Shown piece after piece: positions 29,378 through 36,369 of a DNA stretch of 64,000 nucleotides. Source of the DNA: Anaerolineales bacterium (GTDB lineage: Bacteria > Chloroflexota > Anaerolineae > Anaerolineales > RBG-16-64-43); assembly GCA_016928575.1 (NCBI GenBank), contig JAFGKK010000057.1, forward strand, positions 29,386 through 93,385, written 5' to 3'. Position numbers and translations under genes: made by a program. Positions within the stretch are counted from its first letter, which is position 1, and each line of letters opens with the position of its first letter. Under the pieces are notes generated by a model that saw nothing but the letters and a program-made list of their open reading frames with translations, made no database searches and had not been told where the DNA came from.

Positions 29378-31153
29378 TCAGGCCGAGGGTTTTCCCAGCC
29401 GGGCGCGCTCCTGGTCGACGATTTCCGGCAGGAGTTTGCGGAACAGGGGTTTCGGCTCGGCAAGCGGTTGTCCGGCCGCAAGCCGGCTCGGCTCCCAACG
29501 GCCTGTGGCTCCCGCCGGATCGTAGGTCAGCACCGGCCGCGTGCCGAGCGAATCCGAATGCTCCTCGACCTTCTGCGTTCCGAACAACCGGCCGGAATGT
29601 CCGAAGCCGGTATGAAGTTCCTCGGAGGAAAACGGGATCACCGGAGCCAGCAGGGTTTTAAGTGAATCGATGACCCGCAACGCGGTGAAGATCGTCTTTG
29701 CGGCCGCGGCGCGTTCGGTTTTGATCTGGAACCAGGGCGCCTGCTGGTCGAGGTAGCGGTTGGCCTCGCCGGCCAGCGCCATCGCCTCGGCCAGGGCCGC
29801 GCGCAGTTGGACCGATTCATACAACCCGCCGACCGCGCCGAAGGTCCGCTCGGCCTTGGCCAGCAATTCGTTGTCTTCGGCGCGCAGCTCGCCCGGAGAG
29901 GGGATGCATCCCTCCCAGTTGCGGTAGGAAAAAGTCAGCACGCGGTTGGCAAGGTTGCCCCAGGTGGCCACAAGTTCGTCGTTGTTGCGGCGCAGGAAAT
30001 CCGCCCAATCCCAATCGGTGTCGCGCGTTTCCGGCATGTTGACCGTCAGGTAATAGCGCACCGGGTCCGGACCGTAGCGTTCAACCGCGTCCAGACCCCA
30101 GACGGCCCAGTTGCGCGAGCCGCTGATTTTCCTGCCCTCCAGGTTCATGAATTCGTTGGCGGGGACGTCGGTGGGAAGGTTCAGAACCCCCTCCCGCTCT
30201 TCGGCGTAGAGCCGCCGGGTGCCGATCAACTGCGCCGGCCAGATCACCGCGTGGAACGGGATGTTGTCTTTGCCGATGAAGTAGTAGGTCAGCGCATCCG
30301 GCTTGTACCACCAGTCCTTCCAGGCTTCCGGCTCGCCACGGCTGTGCGCCCATTCCACCGAGGCGGAAAAATATCCGATCACCGCTTCGAACCAGACGTA
30401 CAGGCGTTTGCCTTCCCAGCCCTCCTCGGGAAGCGGAATGCCCCAATCCAGGTCGCGCGTGATCGGCCGCCCGTGCAGGCCTTCCTCGATCATGTTGCGC
30501 GCGAAGCGCAGGACGTTCGGTCGCCAATGGTCCTTCCCGCTGGCGAGGTATTTGCGGATTTCGGAGGACAGCCCTTCCAGATCCAGGAAGAAATGCTCGG
30601 TTTCGCGCACCACCGGAGTGGAGCCGTCGGTCCGGCTGCGCGGGTTGATCAGCTGGGTGGCGTCAAGCAGGTTTCCGCACTGGTCGCACTGGTCGCCGCG
30701 CGCGTTCGGGTAATGGCAGAGGTAGCATTCGCCTTCCACGTAGCGGTCCGGGAGAAACCGCTTTGCCTTCTCGGAATACATCACCGACTGCTTTTTCCGG
30801 AAGAGGTATTCGTTGGCTTTCAGCGCGCGGAAAAAATCCTGCGCCACGCGGAAATGGTTCTCCGTGTGGGTGCTGGTGAACAGATCGTAGGTCAGGCCGG
30901 TTTTTTGAAAAAGGTCGATGAACCGCCGGTGGTAGCGTTGGTACACCTTTTCCGGCGTCGATTTCTCCGAGTCGGCGCGGACGGTGATCGGCGTTCCGTG
31001 CGAGTCGGTTCCGGAAACCATCAGCACCCGGTTGCCCTTCAAGCGGTGGTAGCGGGCGAAGACGTCGGCCGGCAGGTAGGATCCGGTGATGTTTCCGACA
31101 TGGATGTCGGCGTTGGCGTACGGCCAGGCGACGGCGACGAGCACGTTTTTCAT
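29378..31153 (-). CDS. metG: Methionyl-tRNA synthetase
   Basis: This 591-aa class I synthetase charges tRNA-Met. The HIGH motif appears as HVGN (residues 18-21), and the KMSKS equivalent as GRKISGSRN (~345). The connective peptide keeps zinc Cys residues (CYLC, CDQC). WDWADFLRRNNDELVATWGN marks the start of the helical anticodon-binding domain. No C-terminal EMAP/Trbp111-type tRNA-binding domain is attached. A TATACT -10 box lies ~40 nt upstream. The sugar/membrane block follows on the same strand and may share its transcript. Confidence 0.96.
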   Translation of the reverse strand: MKNVLVAVAWPYANADIHVGNITGSYLPADVFARYHRLKGNRVLMVSGTDSHGTPITVRADSEKSTPEKVYQRYHRRFIDLFQKTGLTYDLFTSTHTENHFRVAQDFFRALKANEYLFRKKQSVMYSEKAKRFLPDRYVEGECYLCHYPNARGDQCDQCGNLLDATQLINPRSRTDGSTPVVRETEHFFLDLEGLSSEIRKYLASGKDHWRPNVLRFARNMIEEGLHGRPITRDLDWGIPLPEEGWEGKRLYVWFEAVIGYFSASVEWAHSRGEPEAWKDWWYKPDALTYYFIGKDNIPFHAVIWPAQLIGTRRLYAEEREGVLNLPTDVPANEFMNLEGRKISGSRNWAVWGLDAVERYGPDPVRYYLTVNMPETRDTDWDWADFLRRNNDELVATWGNLANRVLTFSYRNWEGCIPSPGELRAEDNELLAKAERTFGAVGGLYESVQLRAALAEAMALAGEANRYLDQQAPWFQIKTERAAAAKTIFTALRVIDSLKTLLAPVIPFSSEELHTGFGHSGRLFGTQKVEEHSDSLGTRPVLTYDPAGATGRWEPSRLAAGQPLAEPKPLFRKLLPEIVDQERARLGKPSA

Positions 31154-31192
31154 CGGGATTCTCCGCGGGCGGATGCGTTTTGGGATTTGCGG

Positions 31193-31198
31193 AGTATA
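31193..31198 (-). promoter_or_regulatory. -10 box TATACT of metG
   Basis: On the minus strand TATACT is preceded at 17 nt by TTCTTC, a poor -35. It lies 39 nt from the metG ATG. Confidence 0.4.
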
Positions 31199-31339
31199 TC
31201 ATCCGGAGGCGCAAAGAAGAAACCGCCGGAGGCCCGCGGGCGCCCGTGGCAGACGCTGCGGCTTACCCGTCCCCGGAGCCGACCGGCCAAGCGGAATCCC
31301 TTTCGGGGGAAGGTTGATGGGAAAGGATGATGACGTCTT

Positions 31340-31756
31340 TCAGGAGGAAAGATTCGGGGTTCGGCCTCTGCCTTTTTTGGTCTTCCGATCCGCCCTTTCC
31401 CGTTCTTCCTTTACCCGAAACCGGACGATTTTTTCGATTAGGCCGAACGGGATCGGCTTATCCAGCGGGAATTGGACGGCCCCTTTGGATACCGGATACG
31501 GCAAAAGCTCCTTCCGGAATTCCGACGTGCCGCTCGGCGTCGGATAGAATCCGATATGGCGCCGGAAGGCGCCGTAGTGAACCAGATTCCTTCCAAAAAG
31601 CGTAAAAGTCGGCAGCTGGTATTTGATAGCCTCCCTCCCGTCCGGCGCGGCTTTGCGGATGGCGGCCCGGATCTTTCGAAGGACGGCTTGTACATCCGGA
31701 GGAAAAGCGCGGACGTAGGTTTCTATATCCTGCGGGATCGGCTCACCGGGTTTCAT
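31340..31756 (-). CDS. DUF1801/YdhG-like protein
   Basis: This 138-aa protein has the motif order of the DUF1801 fold: IETYVRAFPPDVQAVLRKIRAAIRKAAPDG, then the central AIKYQLPTFTLFG and HIGFYPTPSG. It resembles small proteins related to the frataxin-like YdhG fold. The C-terminus is highly basic (EERERADRKTKKGRG). The ATG at 31756 has CAGGAAT upstream; the longer open frame adds residues without homology. Biochemical role is unknown. Confidence 0.8.
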   Translation of the reverse strand: MKPGEPIPQDIETYVRAFPPDVQAVLRKIRAAIRKAAPDGREAIKYQLPTFTLFGRNLVHYGAFRRHIGFYPTPSGTSEFRKELLPYPVSKGAVQFPLDKPIPFGLIEKIVRFRVKEERERADRKTKKGRGRTPNLSS

Positions 31757-32004
31757 GATTCCTGCTTTCGGAAACGGGACATTCTTCCGCGCCCAAGGAG
31801 CATATGCGATTGCGGGTGGATTTGCCGTCCGGTGCAATGAAGACGAATCGGGATTTCCGGTAAATTGTCAAAAATGGATCGTCCGGTAAACCATAAGCAA
31901 TGGAATCCCCAAAACCGGGTCGATCCTTCCCTCGCCCTGGCTGATGGAGGATAGGCGGGCGGCGTTCCATGCCACGATCCGTTTTCTTCATCCGGGTGGA
32001 CGTA

Positions 32005-32036
32005 TTCCGGCGGCTCTTATAGGCCGCCGGATTTTT
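32005..32036 (+). terminator. Orphan hairpin with T-run on the plus strand
   Basis: CCGGCGGC (32007-32014) pairs with GCCGCCGG (32023-32030), followed by ATTTTT. It points along the plus strand, although all genes nearby are on the minus strand. No plus-strand gene was recognised in the ~250 nt upstream. Confidence 0.55.
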
Positions 32037-32063
32037 CGAAGCGATGATTCTTTCCTGCCGCCA

Positions 32064-32591
32064 TCATAAAATCGGCGTTAGGTCCGCGGCGGCACTACCG
32101 GGAAAGTTGATGAAGTACCGTTTTTCTTCGGTGGGAAGAATAAAGAACCACGCCAACTCCGTGGGGCTGTCTCCAATATAGATCCCCTTATAGATAGTAT
32201 CCAATTGCACGAGCCATTTGCCGAAATCCTCGGTGGCGGCTCTGTCGGCGGAAGCCGGGGTGACGGTGCCAAAGACCGTGAGGCATTTTCCGCCGTTTGC
32301 GAGGGTTATGACAAGGGTCTTGAAGTGGCAGGTATTGAATTCCAGCACCGTGGAGGTCAGCAGAATCTCAATCCCTCTCACGCTCAACGGACCGACAACA
32401 GGGCGCGGCGTCGACGTTGGCGAAAGGGTGCTGGTGGGGGTGGCGGTCGATGTATTGGTTGGGGTGGAGGTAAGCGTTGGGGTCAGTGTATTGGTCGGAG
32501 TGGGCGTGAAGGTCGGGCCGAATAATTGACCGGGGCCGCACCCTGCCAAAAGAGACGCGCTGATCAGGGCGAGAACGATTAACTTTTTCAT
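32064..32591 (-). CDS. Lipoprotein with Thr/Pro/Ser-rich linker
   Basis: This 175-aa protein begins MKKLIVLALISASLLAGCG, a signal peptide with a perfect lipobox (LAGC, Cys18). Residues ~25-67 are a low-complexity Thr-Pro-Ser linker of TPT/TST repeats, a style common in Chloroflexota surface proteins. A ~105-residue globular domain follows with two Cys residues (FNTCHFKT, GKCLTVFG) that may form a disulfide. Its family was not recognised. AAGGAG lies 7 nt before the ATG. It probably displays its globular domain away from the membrane. Confidence 0.75.
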   Translation of the reverse strand: MKKLIVLALISASLLAGCGPGQLFGPTFTPTPTNTLTPTLTSTPTNTSTATPTSTLSPTSTPRPVVGPLSVRGIEILLTSTVLEFNTCHFKTLVITLANGGKCLTVFGTVTPASADRAATEDFGKWLVQLDTIYKGIYIGDSPTELAWFFILPTEEKRYFINFPGSAAADLTPIL

Positions 32592-32729
32592 ATGAGCTCC
32601 TTGGTGGATGTGCCATGCTTTGTATCCGGATCGAAAGCCGGAAGCCCGATGCGCTTCACGCAACAGCCGGTCCTAACCCTATTTCCCGGGAGATACATTC
32701 CCAACGGATTGTGCAAAAAGGTGCAGGAA

Positions 32730-32888
32730 GTCATTGCGAGCGTTTCACGGGGCGTGCTCCATGCCATCCGACAGACACAGTTTTTTTCCCTGAGCAGGAT
32801 CGAAGCGGCCCCGGCCCGCCCGTGTGGTCCGGGACGGGCTTCGCTTCCTCCGGTCGATCCCGCTCCGCGAGGACAGGGTCGCAATGAC
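32730..32888. repeat. MITE/REP-like element with inverted GTCATTGCGA ends
   Basis: GTCATTGCGA (32730-32739) and TCGCAATGAC (32879-32888) are perfect 10-bp inverted ends of a 159-bp non-coding segment between the lipoprotein and rpoD. Such GTCATTGCGAG ends are common in dispersed elements of many environmental genomes. No coding capacity. No second copy was noticed in this window. Confidence 0.55.
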
Positions 32889-33026
32889 ATTATCGATCGC
32901 CTTTTTCAGAACCTGGCCAAGGAAACGGAAACGACCCTTGGATGGGAACCTCTCTATGAGCGCGGACAAGGCGGTCAGGTCCTCCGGGGGCTTTTCTCAC
33001 AAGACCGCTTGGCGACTCACAGCAAG

Positions 33027-34202
33027 CTACTGGGCGTACTCCTGCAGCTGCCTCGCCCTCCGGGGGTGCCGCAGGCGGCGCAGCGCCCGGCCTTCGATCT
33101 GGCGGATGCGTTCGCGGGTCAGCCCGAACTTCTGGCCGACCTCTTCGAGCGTATAAGGCCGCTCGCCGCACAACCCGAAGCGCATCCGCAGCACCCGCGC
33201 CTCGCGCGGGCTGAGAGTGGAAAGGACTTCCTCCACCTTCTCGCGCAACAGCTGTTCGCTGGCGCTTTCGGTGGGCGAGGGGGTGAGGGTGTCTTCCACG
33301 AACGTGATCATCTCCTCGTCCTCGTCGCCGACCGGGTTTTCCAGGGAAACCGGGCGCCAAGAAACCTGCAGCATCCAATCCACTTTGCGTTCGTCAAGCC
33401 CCATCACCCGGCCGATTTCCTCCGAGGTGGCCTTGCGGCCGGTGCGCTGTTCGATGTCGTGCGCGGTGCGGTACAGGCGCTGGATGCGGTCGGTCATGTG
33501 CACCGGCACCCTTATCGTCCGGCTTTGGTCGGCGATCGCGCGCGAAATGGTCTGACGGATCCACCACGTGGCGTAGGTGGAGAAGCGGAACCCGCGGTGG
33601 TAGTCGAATTTTTCCACGGCTTTCATCAGCCCGAGGTTGCCCTCCTGGATCAGGTCCAGGAAGTGAACGCCGCGCCCCATGTACCGCTTGGCGACGCTGA
33701 CCACCAGGCGGGTATTGGCCTTGATCAGATGCTCGCGCGCGGCCAGGCCGTCGATGATCAAGGCGTCCAATTGGCGGCGTTTTTGGACCGTGGAGGGGGA
33801 GGCTTCGTGGTTTTTCCGCATCGCCCGCAGGCGCAGGGCGGCTTCGCGCCCGGCTTCGATCCTCCGGGCCAGCGCGATTTCCTCCTGGGTGGAGAGCAGG
33901 GGGACCCGCGACATTTCCTTGAGGTACAACCCGACGGTGTCGTCGATGGAGATCCGCGCTAGATCGCTTTCCTTGCTGGCGCCGGCGCGTTTCGACGGAG
34001 TCCGCAGGGCGGGCGGCAAACCGCTCTCGCACACCTCGACTCCGGCGCTGTGCAGGAATGCCAGTACGCGGTGGAATTCCCCCGCCCGCTTGGCGGCGCT
34101 GGGGAAGGCTTCGAGGATGTCGTCGGTGGTGATGTACCCCTGGAACTCCGCTTGTTCCAGTAGGTCTGCAACTTGTTCTCGGTTTCGCCAATCACGCTCC
34201 AT
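33027..34202 (-). CDS. rpoD: Primary sigma factor RpoD/SigA
   Basis: This 391-aa sigma-70 factor lacks a long region 1.1 but has region 1.2 ([21 protein letters not shown]), region 2 with the core-binding and -10 recognition helices ([35 protein letters not shown]), region 3, and region 4.2 ([21 protein letters not shown]). The presence of region 1.2 and the complete 2.4 helix argues for the housekeeping factor. The TTGACA/TATAAT-type promoters across this window are what such a factor should read. CAAGGAGAG precedes the ATG. Confidence 0.92.
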   Translation of the reverse strand: MERDWRNREQVADLLEQAEFQGYITTDDILEAFPSAAKRAGEFHRVLAFLHSAGVEVCESGLPPALRTPSKRAGASKESDLARISIDDTVGLYLKEMSRVPLLSTQEEIALARRIEAGREAALRLRAMRKNHEASPSTVQKRRQLDALIIDGLAAREHLIKANTRLVVSVAKRYMGRGVHFLDLIQEGNLGLMKAVEKFDYHRGFRFSTYATWWIRQTISRAIADQSRTIRVPVHMTDRIQRLYRTAHDIEQRTGRKATSEEIGRVMGLDERKVDWMLQVSWRPVSLENPVGDEDEEMITFVEDTLTPSPTESASEQLLREKVEEVLSTLSPREARVLRMRFGLCGERPYTLEEVGQKFGLTRERIRQIEGRALRRLRHPRRARQLQEYAQ

Positions 34203-34408
34203 GCGGTTCTCTCCTTGTAAGGAAGGTCTTGCATGGGGGCAGGACGGCTTTCGTTATTCCGAACCGGCTGGAATGTTGGGAACGATGCCTTCACGCCCGA
34301 GTACGAGTTCAGTCGCTAGGGATCCGCCGGAAGAGGGAACGCCCTCCGCCGGGAGGAAACCCGGGTGCCAAACCCCGAGCTGGAGTTTGGGATCGGTTTG
34401 CGCTGGAG

Positions 34409-35146
34409 TTATTTCTTTGTGGACGGCTTTTTCTTGCCTCCGCCGGCGGATTTCCCAGCGGCGGAGGTTTTCTTCCCTCCCGGCGCTTTTTTGCGCGGCG
34501 CCTTGATCGCGGTTTTTTTCTTCGCGGTTTTCTCCTTCGCGGACGATACGGATTTCGCTCCCGCCGCCTTGGCCGGAGCGTGAGCCTTGCTTGCCGCGGA
34601 TTTTTCCGATGCGGCGGATTGTTTTTGTTTCACCGGTTCGGCGGCCGTTGGAATTCCTTCCACGACCAACCCGGCCGGCTCTTCCTCCGGATGGAAGCAT
34701 TCGCTTTCGTTGAGGTCGTTCCCGCAGACCGGACATAAACCTTTGCAATCCGGCCGGCAGAGCGGGCGAGTGGGCTGGTTGATCAGGACATACTCGCGGA
34801 GGAGAGGTTCCAGGTTCAGGTGTGCGTCTTCCCCGATCGCCAGGAGCGGATCGGTGGCGTTTTGCGGCGGGTAAACGAACAGGTCTTCCAAATGGATGGC
34901 GATGGGAGCGGCGAACGGCTTTAGGCAGCGGGCGCATTCGGCTGGATTTTGAGCGAAAAAATCACCCTTGGCCACAATACCTTGCGGTGTTCGGGTGAGT
35001 TGCATGCTGCCGGAGAACTCTTCGACTTGCAGGTCGCTTCCCAGGCTGAGTTTCGACTCCCGGAAGTCGAACTGCCGGCCATAGCCTGCCGACTGGCTGA
35101 GGAGGAAACCAACGTTCAGTCGAAGTGGGCGGTAATGGGTATGCAC
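34409..35146 (-). CDS. YceD/DUF177 protein with Lys/Ala-rich C-terminal tail
   Basis: This 245-aa protein has a DUF177 domain in residues 1-~150 (LRLNVGFLL, ECARCLKPF, EYVLINQPTRPLC, KGLCPVCG) with two Cys pairs suggesting a metal site. The family sits near rpmF and takes part in 23S rRNA or ribosome maturation in other bacteria. Residues ~165-245 are an added Lys/Ala/Ser/Pro tail resembling histone H1. The start is GTG without an SD motif. rpmF does not follow, which is unusual for this family. Confidence 0.85.
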   Translation of the reverse strand: MHTHYRPLRLNVGFLLSQSAGYGRQFDFRESKLSLGSDLQVEEFSGSMQLTRTPQGIVAKGDFFAQNPAECARCLKPFAAPIAIHLEDLFVYPPQNATDPLLAIGEDAHLNLEPLLREYVLINQPTRPLCRPDCKGLCPVCGNDLNESECFHPEEEPAGLVVEGIPTAAEPVKQKQSAASEKSAASKAHAPAKAAGAKSVSSAKEKTAKKKTAIKAPRKKAPGGKKTSAAGKSAGGGKKKPSTKK

Positions 35147-35180
35147 TTGGGAAAAACCGCATCAAATCAAGGCTTTTTTC

Positions 35181-35210
35181 ATTCTAGCATATAAGGATAT
35201 GCGAAGTCAA
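35181..35210 (-). promoter_or_regulatory. Promoter of the yceD-like gene
   Basis: On the minus strand: TTGACT (35205-35210), 18-nt spacer, TAGAAT (35181-35186), then ~34 nt to the GTG start. Confidence 0.7.
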
Positions 35211-35234
35211 ATTTCTCGGATTTATTCGGATATA

Positions 35235-35263
35235 TTGTGTCATAATCACCTCTTGAGTACAAT
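35235..35263 (+). promoter_or_regulatory. Promoter of the small membrane protein gene
   Basis: TTGTGT (35235-35240), 17-nt spacer, TACAAT (35258-35263). The SD GGAGGAGG follows at ~35275 and the ATG at 35289. Confidence 0.6.
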
Positions 35264-35288
35264 ACAAATGCGTTGGAGGAGGTTTCGA

Positions 35289-35489
35289 ATGGAAGGTTTT
35301 CTGCATTCGGATTCGCTGGAGGAAGAGCCCCGCAAGGAAAGCGTTCCGGTTCGGTCCCGTCTGCAGCGTATGGCAAATCTTCTAGCTCCGGAACAGCGTT
35401 TGTTGCTTTCGGTTTTTTTATTCATGGACGTGTGCATCATTTGTTTCGCCTTCCTGTTCCTTTTTCAAAAAGTGGCGCTTCCCTTCTAG
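35289..35489 (+). CDS. Small single-span membrane protein (66 aa)
   Basis: It starts with MEGFLHSDS, has a charged N-terminal half (EEEPRKE, RSRLQRMANLLAPEQR) and one strongly hydrophobic helix at ~43-62, ending KVALPF. A strong SD (GGAGGAGG) and a promoter directly upstream support a real gene despite its size. No family was recognised. It lies 40 nt before the MEMO1 gene on the same strand and may lead that operon. Confidence 0.65.
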   Translation: MEGFLHSDSLEEEPRKESVPVRSRLQRMANLLAPEQRLLLSVFLFMDVCIICFAFLFLFQKVALPF

Positions 35490-35529
35490 CAACCGGATCT
35501 CTCCCCGGAGAAAGCAACGGTATCTTCCA

Positions 35530-36369
35530 GTGGATATCCGACCTTCCCCGATTGCAGGAACCTGGTATTCCGATAGGCCGGACGCCCTCGCGGAACAGCT
35601 TGACGGCTTCATCCGGTCCGCGCCTGCCGAGCAATCCCCCGGCGGGTTGGTGGGGGTGATCGTCCCGCACGCCGGACACCGCTATTCGGGTCCCGTCGCC
35701 GGAAGCGCCTTCAGCCTGATGCGCGGCCTCGACCCCGAGATCGTCGCAGTGGTTTCGCCGATGCACAGCCTGGCTCCGGCACCGTTGGTGACCTGCGGCC
35801 ACGAGGCGTATCGAACCCCGTTGGGGATCGTCCCGGTGGATCGGGACGCCGTCCAAGCCCTGGGGGCCGCCCTGCAAAAACGCTCCGGCCTGACGTTGTT
35901 TCCGTTGCGCAACGACCGGGAGCATTCCCTGGAAATCCAACTGCCTTTCCTCCAGCGGGTGCTGGGTGCGTTCCGGCTGTTGCCGGTCATGATTCTCGAC
36001 CAGCGCGAATCGACGGCCGAAGCCGCCGGCCTGGCGTTGGCGGAGGCGCTCGCCGGTCGGAAGGCCCTGCTCGTCGGCAGCAGCGATCTCTCCCATTTCT
36101 ACCCGGACACGGTCGCCAGAAAGTTGGATTCCGAAATGTTGCGGCGCTTGGAGTCGTTTAACCCGTCGGCGGTGATCCGCGCCGAGGAAGAGGGGGCTGC
36201 CTTTGCCTGCGGACGGGGCGCGATCGCCGCCGTCTTCTGGGCCGCCAAGGCGATGGGCGCCGATCGCGTAACCCGGGTCGCCTACGCCACCTCGGGCGAC
36301 GTCACCGGGGATTATTCCTCCGTCGTCGGATACGGGGCGGCGGCCATCTGGCGGGCCGCCCCCGCATGA
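35530..36369 (+). CDS. MEMO1-family protein (AmmeMemoRadiSam protein B)
   Basis: This 279-aa protein starts RPSPIAGTWYSDRPDAL and shows the conserved metal/active-site stretches VPHAGHRYSGPVAGSAF, SPMHS, NDREHSLEIQLPFL, SSDLSHFYP and the late Cys in FACGRGAI. In many bacteria MEMO1 is encoded with an AMMECR1 protein and a radical SAM enzyme; neither is seen here. Function in bacteria is unresolved (dioxygenase-like fold, iron-binding in the human protein). Its TGA overlaps the priA ATG (ATGA), so translation is coupled to priA. Confidence 0.93.
   Translation: MDIRPSPIAGTWYSDRPDALAEQLDGFIRSAPAEQSPGGLVGVIVPHAGHRYSGPVAGSAFSLMRGLDPEIVAVVSPMHSLAPAPLVTCGHEAYRTPLGIVPVDRDAVQALGAALQKRSGLTLFPLRNDREHSLEIQLPFLQRVLGAFRLLPVMILDQRESTAEAAGLALAEALAGRKALLVGSSDLSHFYPDTVARKLDSEMLRRLESFNPSAVIRAEEEGAAFACGRGAIAAVFWAAKAMGADRVTRVAYATSGDVTGDYSSVVGYGAAAIWRAAPA

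Noticed and set aside
31743..31991. 82-aa minus-strand frame upstream of the DUF1801 gene
   Set aside because: Overlaps the DUF1801 start, has no SD and no recognisable fold.
32592..33962. 456-aa plus-strand frame opposite rpoD
   Set aside because: Mirror frame of the sigma factor; composition is Pro/Arg/His-rich with no family resemblance.
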